Both the position numbers and the translations under genes were made by a program. Under the pieces are notes generated by a model. The model saw nothing but the letters and a program-made list of their open reading frames with translations. It had not been told where the DNA came from and did not search any database. This document shows positions 46,851 to 59,324 of a stretch of 64,000 nt of DNA, in pieces. The DNA comes from Datisca glomerata. Lineage: Eukaryota; Streptophyta; Magnoliopsida; Cucurbitales; Datiscaceae. The stretch is taken from positions 682,001 through 746,000 of the forward strand of contig QANY01007449.1 of NCBI GenBank assembly GCA_003255025.1, written 5' to 3'. Position 1 is the stretch's first letter. Each line of letters begins with the position of its first letter.

Positions 46851-47066
46851 ATATATAAAATTTGTCTACTCTTACCTTTGGTTTGAATGGCTCTTCATTC
46901 TCTGTAATTTTTGTCACTTCATGAGCTTGCACATCATTCTTCTTCTACATATAAATGAATTAGGTTATTAGATATATATCATATCATTATCTTAGTATTT
47001 CCAATATAGTAAATAATATCTTATTATTTTAGACTGGAACATGAACTTTCTATCAAAAGCAAATTA
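46850..47066 (-). repeat. Inverted copy of Mutator sequence 53215-53370
   Basis: TTACCTTTGGTTTGAATGGC, CTCTTCATTCTCT, ATTATCTTAGTATTTCCAAT and GAACTTTCTATCAAAAGCA occur here. Their reverse complements occur in order at 53215-53345. This copy has about 60 bp extra near 46910-46955. Confidence 0.88.
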
Positions 47067-47343
47067 TTTATAAAAGTATCAACTATTATTGATGACAAAT
47101 GATGCCTCTTCAGTTTTAATTCTAATATCCAAAATATCATAAGAATCCAAACCCAGACCTCAATGTTGCCACTTGCTCTCACATATTTAAATAACCTTCC
47201 TCCCAATTCGTTCACCATCACTTATCTTCCAAGCTAATTTCCAATGTTAAACCATTCAATGAGATGCATACTGTTTCACTTTGCTAGTCACCAATCCTAA
47301 ACTAATAAACTTCAATAAATTAGAGTTGATTTGAAAAAAATAC

Positions 47344-48575
47344 CTCCATAAATGAACTGCATCTTTGATGCATAGTGTGGATGATGCTAAAACAATGTGA
47401 TCCAATGGAAGTCAAACTGTTGATGATACCCGGCTGGACATTTAAAGCATCATCAACCTGGAAGTTGGAAAGTCAGAATATGAGGTCAATGAGGGGGAGT
47501 GGATTAATCATGGCATTTTCTACTTCTTTTTTACTTCAAACATAAAAGTCATATTTATTTCTTGTGTTCATCTATGGATACATCAATAAGGACCTCTTTG
47601 CTAGCTTGTTGCCAAACAGTTATTATACAATCAACATATAGGTAGCTTTGAACCATTTACCACACACATGCACTAATGTTACTAATATCTAAAACATCAC
47701 GATCTTATGCTGCAAAAGGGTACGACTAGTGTTCTCTTTTCCTACAATATTCCTCCTTTCAGCCACAATGATTAAAACCAAGGCACTATAAGCTATAAAT
47801 AAGACAATGCTGAGTCGAAACTACTAAATTAAAAAGCAGACACAAACTAGACCTCATGACGTTAACATAATTGATGATGACAAGGTGTCTAAATAGGTAT
47901 GCCGTCGAAACATTTACCAGAATTCTTGTTAAATCTTCATTCTCATGACCATATATAGCACATATATCAAACAACTTTGGCAGGTCCATCAATTTATTTT
48001 CCTGCAAAATAACTACAGAGAAAATCAACGAACGCCGGTGTAGCAGAAAAATAGAACATAGAATATATTTGTCAGTGAGACTTTTATGTTGGTATGTACT
48101 TCCATCACAATAAAACATGCATATTGTCAATTTCATTTTTAATATTTTTAGCTATATACCCAACAATAGTATCCAGGTAAGCTTATCAGTGCCATATTCA
48201 TTTCTTTTAATATCTCATAGCCATATTCATATGGGCACAAAATTCTACACTGTAAAATGCATAGACACATCCAATGCAGACAGATTAAATTACAGATTAA
48301 TATATGCATATTGATTAAGAAAACATGTACTTTGAAACTAAGTATACATTGATAAATCAAGCTTATTTTGATTATTACCTGTAACTCTAACAATGATGAA
48401 TGTCTAAGAAATATTATGAGTAAAAAATAGAAGGTTGTTTAAATGCATATCATACAGAGATTAAAGAGCATAACCATATCCATTATCCTTTGAATTAAGG
48501 TTATCAGCTGCCCGAGCACCAGGATCCCTATTAGAAAATCTATTGAGGACAAACTTAAAGTTAAGACAAGGGATG
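47344..48575 (-). pseudogene. Captured downstream exons of the same ASCC2-like gene, inverted
   Basis: Three exons on the minus strand follow the order of the gene: about 48575-48470 (VLNRFSNRDPGARAADNLNS), 48001-47918 (acceptor GCAG, donor GTAAAT; ENKLMDLPKLFDICAIYGHE then NEDLTRIL) and 47457-47344 (acceptor CAG, donor GTATTT; VDDALNVQPGIINSLTSIGS then SIIHTMHQRCSSFME). The middle two exons are open and have good splice sites. The exons continue the gene begun at 45957 but in the opposite orientation. Confidence 0.87.
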
Positions 48576-48714
48576 ACGAACATCATGATTTGAGTGAAGA
48601 CCATTCCTAGATTTTCATTACAAATGGGAATATATACTACAATTTACATGTGATACAATACCATGAAAACTCAACGGCTTAATTCAAACTCTCCAACAAT
48701 GACCCCAACACCTA

Positions 48715-50870
48715 ATAAAATATACATTAGCTATTTTTTCCATGTAGAGAAAAGCAGATGGAAAGAAGAAGAATGTAAAAGTGACAGTTCTACCAACATC
48801 ACCGGGAATAGTGCTGCTTCTAAAAAGACAGATCAAACACCCATAAACATTGGTGTCACCATACGTAACACGGTACGATAAACGAGATGATAAGTCAAAG
48901 AAAGATGTAGAAGAACATGAGATACCGAGCTTCGATTTATTCAAGAAATGAAATAGTTGATGGACTGTAATACTGTTAAGTTTCTAGTGGATTGTTAAAA
49001 CTTCTATGTTGGCCTTTTGTGCAAACTTCTAGATTGACTTTTTGTGGTGAATAATTTGACATTATGCATATGTGAATTGGTAAGCAAAAACATGAACTTG
49101 TGATTAATGTGTGTTGGAAAGGAATATAACTAGTTAACTAAATTCTTAGTATTATATACTATCCATGTTATTGAATATTTCTTAGTTAACTAAATTCTAA
49201 CTGGTTACACTAACATTGAATATTTACTAGTTAACTATGTTTAATAGTATTTCGTTTATTGAATATTTTTTAGTGTATTATAGAATAATGATAGTCAACT
49301 TATAAAGCATTATTATAAGTTCTGAATGTTTAGGAGTATAATCTAATATAAATATTCAAACTCCATAAAACAAGATAGTCAATGAAATATTTATCCTTTA
49401 AAAAACACTGCTCAACAGTATGCTACATAAAAATATACAGTAAAAATATATAATATATTATATATAAATATTTATTAATATCTAATGTATTAGAAATAAA
49501 AAACAACCAAAAGACATTAACAATTCACGAGAACAACATTCAAAAACTTATATTCAAAAAATTGGGTAGATGACTAAAAGTAACAATGTTCAAATAATAT
49601 TCAGCAACAAAATATAAATGTAACTTCAAAGAAACATATTCAATGCATGTGTATAAAAACTTAGAACCACTACAACTAATGTTCCTTACATGCTTACGTT
49701 TTTTGGTTGTGTCCCAATTTACCACAATAGCTACACCTCAAGCGTGGTTTAAATTCACCTGCAGAAACGTATCTACTCTTCTTAGGTCTACCTGGCTTTC
49801 GTTTAACTAAAGGAGGAAAAACCTTCAGACTCTACACATCTTCAGGAATAATCCATTCACACTCATTACCAACATGGAGTATTGCATCTCCATATGTCGC
49901 TTCCAATACAGCCTTCGTATAGTAATATGACACAAAAGGATATGCAGATATAACCTGTTCACAAGGACCGTATAAACATGAGAACAAGGAAAATCAATTA
50001 TCTAATTTTTTTTACAACTACATATCTTTTGTTGTAGATCAACAATATAATACATACTCCCGTCAACAACTTGAAACTTATTTAAATCAACCAAACGAAC
50101 CTATAAAAAGATAAACAATGTCAATTTAATATGTACAGTACATATAAAAAATAAAATAGAAAAACAATATAATGCATACTCCCTTCTGAGATCAATGTTC
50201 GTAATCAAGCATGAAGCATATGTCCTCCTTCCATAAAACCAACTTTGCAACTTGTGTCTCACAGTCTCAATCAACATACAAACCGGGTAAGATCTAGCAT
50301 CAACTATGACGTTATTAAAGCTTTTAGCAATGTTATTACACATAACATTAAATCAACGTCTTTTAAAATAAGCACATGCCCATCTACAATAGTCAGCTTT
50401 CTTTAGATAAGAACGAATAGATGGGATTAAACTTCTAAACGACACATATACTTCTCAAAATCTTCAACCCGGAACGCCTTCGCACATGAGTAGAATGTTG
50501 AATCAATGCTATAATTTTTAAAATTCTTGTGCAAATTCATCAATAAAAGTTATATACATATACCATGATCAGTATGTGGGAATGCTTTATGTATTGCTTT
50601 ATGCTATATGCCTATCGGAAACAACCACCAAATCCTCCCTAAAACCAATAACACTACTCAACTTCATTAGAAACCACTCTCATGATATATCATTCTCATA
50701 ATCAACCCATGCAACATCCAAATGAAAAATTTGATCATTAGCATCCATCATACAAGCAGTTAGAAGAAAGATTATATTTGTTTTTCAAGAAGGTTCCATC
50801 GATGACAATGACTGGTCTACAATGTGCACTCCTATGGATTGATGCCCCCAACCAAACAAACATGTACTTG
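48715..50870. repeat. Mutator interior, duplicated copy 1
   Basis: It matches 53371-55850 at about 85-90% by eye. The minus strand contains the MURA C-terminal part (VCMLIETVRHKLQSWFYGRR near 50210-50280 and a GRPKKS-type stretch near 49800). Frames are broken. Confidence 0.85.
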
Positions 50871-51370
50871 AAACGAATGTGTGTATGTATTATTTAAGAT
50901 GTTATGCTTCTCTGAACGCGTTGATTAATTAATATAAATTGATGTTAGGTTATATACTATTAGTAGTAGATTAATCGCTTAAAAATGTTCTATGATATGT
51001 TTATCTTGCATTGTGTGTACTACCTTGAACTGTTCATGTTGTTCACTATTAGAACTGTATCCATGTTATCTTTGTATATTAAAAAACTTAATATAAAATG
51101 ATGTTAGTGTATATCTTACATACTATTAACATAATATATTATCAAAAATAATGGATGTGTTATGTAATAGTTTAGTTTAATTGCATTCTATCTATGATTT
51201 GTTCCTTATAGTTACTGTGATTCATTTATACTTTTAAGTCTTTTTGTGAGAGAAAAATTTGACACGAGTCTTTTAAATGTATATATATCATACAAAATTT
51301 CAATAATCTACTTATTTGTAATATCGGTTATTGAATGTGTACTGTTTATTTAATAGATACAATATTGACA

Positions 51371-53630
51371 GGAGAACCTTTTATTGCTCTGGAAGCAATA
51401 TTGGAAGCCAGCTAAAAGAGTTTTGCAGTACTCTAAGATTGATATCATCCCTACTCTTAAAGAAACTCTAGGATCCCAGCTCGAAGAGTTTAAGGAATCA
51501 TGTTTCGGACATATGCTAGAAATTAAGGTTTCTAAATTTCATTTGCAATTATGCTTACACATAATTCATAGAATGTGTAAGCACGATAGGAACGATGAAT
51601 TATGCTTCAACTTTAACAGGAAATTTACAAAATTTAGTTTGAGAGAATTTGCTATAAACACTAGACTAAATTGTCATCCATTCCCCTTTATTAGAAGAGA
51701 AAAGCTACCCAGTGGGTCCTTTTTGTCTTCTAGCTTTAAAGGTGATAAATCAATCACATACAAAGATTTTAGGGCAACTTATAAGGAAATGTAGAGGGTG
51801 GAAGATGATGAAAAGTTAAAATTGGCAAAACTTTATTGTTTGGAGAATCTTATTTTAGGAAAATAAGATGGAACTAACATTGATCTAGATCATGTTAGGA
51901 TGCTAGATAGTGCTAAGTTGTTTGAGAAGTACCTGTGGGGTAGGTTATCATATGAAATGACATTGGACTATATAGTTAGATTTCATAGAAAACCAGATTT
52001 AGAGGGTAGTGGCTTTGGCGGCTTTCCATTAACATTAATAATTTGGGCATATGAAACAATCCCAAGAATATCTACTGGTAAATATGTAAAGAAATTGAAA
52101 AGTTCACTACCAAGATCTGCAAGTAGGAGTTAACAATGCAGCCAGATTGGTAAGAATTGGAAAATGTTGTTTTTGAATGAAACAATGTAAGTAAATATGT
52201 TATAAGACTGTATATATCTTTACACACATATATATATTGTGTATGAATAGTATATTTAAAATATATTGCTTTGTTTTGTAGTTACAAATTGTTCCATTTG
52301 AGGTTTCACCAGATGAGATACAAAGACCGTACATGCATCAGTTTTTTAAGTCAAACAATGGTAAGAATGTGTTGGAACCCAGTAACGAGTTTGACATGGA
52401 AAACAGACCGCCGATGCATGATGGTGAAAAAAGAAACAAACCTCAAGATTGGACGTAATTTGTTCAAAAAATTGATGAAATCCACAGCATGGTCATATCT
52501 TTATGCAAAGATGTGGCTGAGCTAAAAAACAACAAATTGATGAAGTAATATAACACCTCAAGTTGAAAATATATGTTTATTTTATAATTTGATTATTAAA
52601 TTGATTGATTACTAATATTATAAGGAGAACAATCAAGAGAGAAAAGATAAAGATGTTGGTGATAATGAATCAGGAGAAGATAAATTTGATGATAGTGATG
52701 CAAATGATGAAGATGATGCTGAAGATGGAGACAATGATGAAAAGGATGCTGGGAATGAAGATAGAGATAATGAGGATATGGATGAAGACAATGATGAATC
52801 TGATGGAAAAGAAGATGAAGTTTCAGAAGAAGATGGAGATGATAAAATAGATAAGCAAAAAGAAAAACAAAGGACTGGTAATGATGTTTCAACTAAAAAA
52901 CAGGCAACACAAACAAAACTTCATTAATGTACATACTATATTCCATAGATGTTAAATATATTTTATTGTATATATGATAGTAATGATGATTAAATATATT
53001 TTATTTGATGTATGATAGTGATGATTTACTGGATAATGTCATATATACTTTATTATCTGAATGATAGAGATGAGTTCAAGAAGTAGAAATGTTACATATT
53101 TAAGTTTATTTGCTAGATAATTGTCATCATCATCGTTATCTATTGTATATTTGATAAATTAGCACTAGTTTTGTGAATAATTATGTATATATCACATCTG
53201 GTTTTGGATATGCTTTTGATAGAAAGTTCATGTTGTAGTATAAAATAAAATGATATTATTTACTATATTGGAAATACTAAGATAATGGTATGGTGCATAT
53301 TTAATAAAAGAGAATGAAGAGCCATTCAAACCAAAGGTGAGAGTAAAAAATTTTATATGTACAGAATATATAAAATTTACATTAGCTATTTAATTTTCTT
53401 TTCATGCAGAGAAAAGCAGGTGGAAAAAAGAAGAATGCAAAAGGGACAGTTCTACCAACATCACCGAGAATAGTACTACTTCTAAAATGGCAGATCGAAC
53501 CCGTAAAGGTTGGTGTCACTGTACGTAAGACAGTACAATAAACGAGATGACAAGTCGAAGAAAGGTGTAGAAGAATATGAGATACCGAGCTTTGATTTAT
53601 TCAAGAAGCGAAATAGTTGATGGATTGAAG
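51371..53630 (+). pseudogene. DUF1985-type ORF of the Mutator element
   Basis: The plus strand starts near 51371: LKETLGSQLEEFKESCFGHM, KFHLQLCLHIIHRM, FTKFSLREFAINTRLNC. After a stop it continues DSAKLFEKYLWGRLSYEMTL and GFGGFPLTLIIWAYETIP. This is the DUF1985 domain common in plant Mutator elements that also carry Ulp1-like genes. A later segment (52625-52927) is an acidic Asp/Glu-rich stretch ending in a stop. A basic piece (RKAGGKKKNAKGTVLPTSP) follows at about 53410. No Ulp1 protease catalytic motif could be seen. Several stops interrupt it. Confidence 0.8.
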
Positions 53631-54027
53631 TACTGTTAAGTTTCTATTGGATTGTTAAAACTTCTATGTTGATTTTTTGTGCAAACTTCTAGGTTGGTTT
53701 TTTATGGTGCATAATTTGACATTATGCATATGTGAATTGATAAGCAAAAATATGAACTTGTGATTCATGTGTGTTGAAAATGAATATAACTACTTAACTA
53801 AATTCTCAGTATTATATACTATGTTTGTTATTGAATATTTCTTAGTTAACTAAATTCTAAGTGGTTACACTAACATTAAATATTTGTTAGTTAACTATAT
53901 TTAATATTATTTCATTTATTGAATATTTTTAAATGTATTACAGGTTAATGATAGTCAACTTATAGAGCATTATTATAAGTTCTTAATGTTTAGGAGTATA
54001 ATCTAATATAAACATTCAAACTCCACA

Positions 54028-54325
54028 AAAGTTCTATTTGTACAAATATGGTATAAGGGTGCGAGAGGTAAATTACATGAGTTTCAAACTTGAATTTTTC
54101 TTAATAATTTAATCAGTTTTATCTTTTCTCCCACCTTCAGAAGAATAAAGTATAGGCATTTCCACTATCGTTTACAATTTTCTGAAAGGTAACTATCTCA
54201 GTTTCATATAGAAATTTATATAGAATCCTTGAAAAAGACTTTCCTTCATAAGAAAGGAAAAACTTACTATCTTTGGGATCTGATGCTACACCGCTGCTCA
54301 ATACCGTAGGGGATCGACTAAAAGA
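54028..54325. other. 298 bp insertion absent from the paralogous copy; plastid-like
   Basis: Copy 1 runs CCATAAAACAAGATAGTCAA without it (about 49365). The insert contains GGTGCGAGAGGTAAATTACA and TCTTTTCTCCCACCTTCAGA and ends near CAATACCGTAGGGGATCGAC. These read like a plastid group II intron, recalled from memory and not checked. The insertion itself is plain from the alignment. Confidence 0.5.
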
Positions 54326-54599
54326 TAGTCAATGAAATATTTGTTTTGTAAAAAATACTGCTCAACAGTATGCTACATAAAAACATACAGTAAAATAATA
54401 TAATATATGTTATATAAAAAAGATATATATAAATATTTATTTATATCTAACATATTATACACAAAAGGCAACCAAAAGACATTTAACAATTCTCGAGAAC
54501 AACATTCAAAGTCTATATTCAAAATATTGTGTAGATTACTAAAAGTAACAGTGTTCAATTAGTATTCAAAAACAAAAGATAGATGTAACTTCAAATAAA

Positions 54600-56950
54600 C
54601 ATATTCAATGCGTGTGCATGAAAACTAAGAACCACAACAACTAATGTCCCTTATATGCTTGCATGTTCTTCGATTATGTCTCAATTTACACAATGGCTAC
54701 ACCTCAAAGTGTGGTTTAAATTCACCTGCAGAAATGTATCTACTCTTCTTAGGTCTACCTGACTTCCGTTTCACTAAAGGGGGAAAAACCTTCAGACTCT
54801 GCACATCTTTAGGAATAATCCATTCACACTCATTACCAAGAGGGAGTATTGCATCTCTATATGTCACTTCCAATGGTGTATTTGTATAGTAATATGACAC
54901 AAAAGGATATGGAGACATATTCCTCTACACAAGGACTACACAAACATAAGAACAAGGAAAATCAATCATCTGAATTTTTTTACAACTACATATCTTTTAC
55001 TGTAGATCAACAACATAATGCATACTCCCGTCAACAACTTGAAACTTATTTAAACTAACCAAAGGAACCTACAAAAAGAAAATAGTGTCAGTTTAATATG
55101 TACAATACATATAAAAATAAAATAAAATACTTACTTGCATTGTTTATGCTTCAGTCATTGTATTACGAAGTTCAACCTCTATCGCTAAAGTTAAACAAGT
55201 AATCAAACATGACGCAGATGTCCTCCTTCCATAAAACCAAATTTGCAACTTCTGTCTCACAAACTCAATCAACATATAAACTGGGTAAGATCTAGCATCA
55301 ACTATGACATTATTAAAGCTTTCAGCAATGTTATTACACATAATATTAAATCGACGTCTCTTAAAATAAGCACATGCCCATCTACGATAGTCATCTTTCT
55401 TTAGATAATAACGAATAGATGGGACTAAAGCTTCTAAACGGCACATATACTTCTCAAAATTTTCAACCCGTAACGCCTTCGCACATGAGTAGAATGTGGA
55501 ATCAGTGCTATACTTTTAAAATTCTTGTGCAAATTCATCAATAAATGTGGCATACATATACCATGATCAACATGTGGGAATGTTTAATGTACTGCTTTAG
55601 CGATGTACCAGAAACAACCACCAAATCCTCCCGAAAACTAATAACACTATTCAACTTTATTAGAAGCTACTCCCATGATAAATCATTCTCAGAATCAACC
55701 AACGCAACAGTCAAGGGGGAAATTTGATCATTAACATCCATCATACAAGCTGTTAGAAGAATACCATTATATTTTCTTTTCAAGAAGGTTCCATCAACGA
55801 CAATGACTGGTTACAATGTGCACTCCCACAGATTGATGCCCCCATACAAATGAACATGTACAAATGAGATTCAATATCAGTCTCAATAATAGTTACATAA
55901 CCTGGAATATAGACAATGCATAAATTATATACAAAACACAATCATAAAGTACTTAAAAAAATACAGACAAGAATTTACCTATTTTAAAGCAAAACAATAT
56001 GACGACAATATAGAATATGACTCTTCACATGAACCTCAAACCATTTCTAAGGCTACATCTTTGGCCCGCAAAGCTTTATTGTAGCTAATTGAAACATCAT
56101 GTTTCGTACGTATAAAACTAATGATATCCCTAGGTGTAGTATGATCACCAACATCATTCACATATATATGCTTCACACAATCACTAACCAAAGCAACAGT
56201 GGCTTACCTGTGACCACTCTGAACAATATCTAAAAACACATGTATGCTTCTTAACATATTGTCGTACCATCCACATCTAACCACCTTTATAACGAGAAGA
56301 ACACACAAACTATTGACAATTTGAACCAACAAAAGACACAACATATCTCTTCCTACTAGACCTATCAGTCTTAAATTGGAAGTTAGACCGAGCTGTGTTG
56401 AGTCTTAAAGCTTTCTTCAATTCATCCTTTCTTGCAAACAACGCATTCTCACGAATATCAAAAGTTGAAGGTAAATTATCTATATCAACGTCATCAACAA
56501 AAAATGGTTAAGTTGACTGAACACTTACAACTGAAGAAGAAGCATCTTCACTTAACATAGCTAGCTCTTTGCCAACAACACTTGACTAACTATCAACAAT
56601 TCTATCCGAAAGAATAAGTGGACGTAACAAAATTCTATTCATATTCAACAACGAAAAATACCACTTCACATCTTAATCAATTTTAATTTCTAAAATATCT
56701 TTACATCCTCCACCGAGTTCAACTTAGCCATTAATTAATAGTTTGAAACGTCAATAAGCAACTCAGACAATATTGATTGACATAAAGAAACAAATGAGGA
56801 ATCATCATGTACTATTATTGGTTTCATCTTATAATCAATATATTGCTTTGACTCATCCCATCTACTGTCATACAAGATTATAGTTGGCAGCATACTAATA
56901 TGAAAATATAGAAAATATAAACATCAATTAACAAAAAGGGACATGAAACT
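54600..56950 (-). pseudogene. MURA-like transposase remnant
   Basis: Reading down from 56950: N-terminal pieces include PRDIISFIRTKHDVSISYNK then ALRAKDVALEM near 56050-56140, as in MULE transposases. The C-terminal core follows with RRWACAYFKRRRFNIMCNNI, AESFNNVIVDARSYP and FVRQKLQIWFYGRR (55200-55446). Last come KRKSGRPKKSRYISAGEF and a zinc-knuckle-like HNRRTCKH near 54660-54780. Stops and shifts are frequent, so it is inactive. Confidence 0.85.
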
Positions 56951-57829
56951 AAAACAAGAAAAAGATACAGAATGAAAAGATTTATTTAACATGAAGTAAA
57001 TATAAAATCAACTACCGCAAAAATCACATATAAGCATGAATTAATATAAAGCAACTACAGGAAAAAAATGACAACAGAGAAACAAAACATAAGAACGAAC
57101 ATCAACAAACAAAACTAAATAGAGGAATAACGAAATATGTGCTACAACAATCTGTAAAACAAAACAAAATAGGAAACTTACAGTGAACAACAAGGAACAT
57201 CAATAATCAAATTGCAACATTAACAAAATAGTACATAAATCAAAACAATAAAGAGAATGAAATTAACTGTAAAATAACGACAAAATTGGAAGATATGATG
57301 AGCCACGAACAACAAGAATCGAATTGTAATCTTAACCGAAACAAATTAAGAAAACAAAATAGGAAACTTACAGTGAACATGCAATAAGAATTGATGATGA
57401 TCGTAGTAAAATTAATGAGAATGAGCCACGAACAGAAGCTTCAAAGCAAAATCCAAAAACCAACGTCGAAAATTCAAAAACTCAGAATAATCACCATGAA
57501 TCAAAAGAATTCTTCATTAAACAGAGCAGAAGTAAAATAGAAAATGAAATCTGTGATAAAAAAAAAGAATCGAACAGAAAAAAGAAAGTTTTCTAAAGCA
57601 GCAATAATTGCAGCTGATTTTCAATTATCTTCGTGAAAGAGACGAAGATGAGCTACGCGTTTCATCCAACTGTACGCAAAGAATGAGAAAGATAAGGGTA
57701 AAATTGTAAAAACTAATTCATTAAAACATTGGACCAGCGTCCAAGTGACTATTTTTATGTTAGTTTTAGATGAGGCTATTTTTTATTTTACTTTGGGCCA
57801 TTAGCTTATTCTGTATATTACATTAATGC

Positions 57830-58350
57830 TTAATCAATAATTATTGGCCCACTTCTCGCCGCTTAATATGTAAAGAACAATATTGATCAGGAGAGGAACA
57901 TCTTTTCCTCATGACCGCTGACGTGGACCATAAGATCTTACACAAATATTATTCATCTTATCAGAATGCAAATAATGTTCATCAGCAATGAGCATCAGGA
58001 AGTTGTTGCTCATGTAGTCATGAGGCAGCTATTGTTCATCTTTAAGTACTAATTAAACATTCATACAATCCTTAAAATATAATTCTTCATTTCTAAAACA
58101 AATATTCTTATTAGAATTGCTACTCAATTTATTGTATGACAAGAAGAAAACTCAATAATTGATTCAAACAATGAATTCCTTCGATCTAACTTAATTACAC
58201 AGTTTGAATTAATTCAACATATTTTGTCTTCTAGTAGCTAATTAATATTTTCCTAAAACAATTTAATGAGAGAATTACTTTAGGACACGATGGAACATGG
58301 AAGTACTGTATTTTAGGGTATATATTCGAAGATATCTTCATTCTAATTGA
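57830..58350. repeat. Diverged duplicate of 36341-36830
   Basis: Shared blocks are TTCTCGCCGC, TAATTCTTCAT, CTCAATTTATTGTATGACAA and a GAATTACTTTA(G/C)GACNNGATGGAA-like segment, in the same order. About 170 bp (57890-58050) are extra here. Confidence 0.7.
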
Positions 58351-59320
58351 ATATTTCAAACAACTCTAAAAACAAATAATAAGAAAAATTAACATCATCA
58401 ATGCTTTATTGTTATGTTATACGAGAATTGATTAAGAGAGAGTTCACTCCAATGCATTAAATAATTCATGCTATTTTAGATCACGTTTATTTTATAATTT
58501 TTTATATTTTAAAATATATTTTACTATTTTGATGAGTTATTTTTATAACAAAAACCTATGTTCAAATACTTTTTAAAATGTTTTCAAATACAACAAATAT
58601 GGAAATGAGTGAAATATATTTTCAAGTAATTCATGCAAAGACAGATTTAAATTAATCGTTCCTTGAATAAAGATAGTGTAATTTTAAAAGTCTATTAGTT
58701 GTTTTTTTAAAGAATGAATAAATATAATATTTTCAACATATAAAAAAACATTGCTGAAAATCTAATGATTCTCGAGTGTTGAAATTTTTTCTATAAACCA
58801 TATAGTTGATTTCTAGCACACGGTGCGAGCTAGGAAGAGTCCAACAATCTAAATGAGATTTTCAAATTATGTACTATTTTATTGATTTAATTCTATACTA
58901 ATCTACAATAAAATTAACTGAAAAATATGTAATAAGTAATTTTTTTTCTTTTTAGATGTTTATTTTATATACTAAAGAGAATTAACTACTAATAATATCT
59001 TAAAATATAATTTATTACCACAACGGCAAAAAATCTAAAAGCTGATTTATTTTTATTCTCAATTAATGTAATTCAAACCATGACATATTAGATATAACTA
59101 TGATGTCTAATCCTCTCTCCTTTTCTATTTATTTTATGTGTTGAAGTGTTATCTGCTACGTTAATCGATGCTAATAACAAATAGATTATCCACGACTTCT
59201 GAGTTTCGAGAACCGGCCCCTCTTTTCCTCATTTATTTTTTGCTTATGACAGTTTACTGTTTTACCGAGCTACAGATGCTGAATTTCGAGAGATTGTGGC
59301 TATTCTTGACATTTATGGAT
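58351..59320. other. AT-rich intergenic sequence
   Basis: No coding, RNA or repeat feature could be supported. Confidence 0.5.
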
Positions 59321-59324
59321 ACAG

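Larger units (their letters stand above)
53371..57800 (-). mobile_element. Mutator-like element, right part with MURA-type transposase
   Basis: This is the second copy of the duplicated interior (to 55850) plus the rest of the transposase gene and the right end. Near 57760-57800 the sequence, read on the minus strand as GGCCCAAAGTAAAATAAAAA, resembles a Mutator terminal inverted repeat. No matching left end was found. Confidence 0.65.

Noticed and set aside
52596..52892. His/Leu-rich frame on the minus strand
   Set aside because: It is the shadow of the acidic Asp/Glu-rich tail coded on the plus strand.
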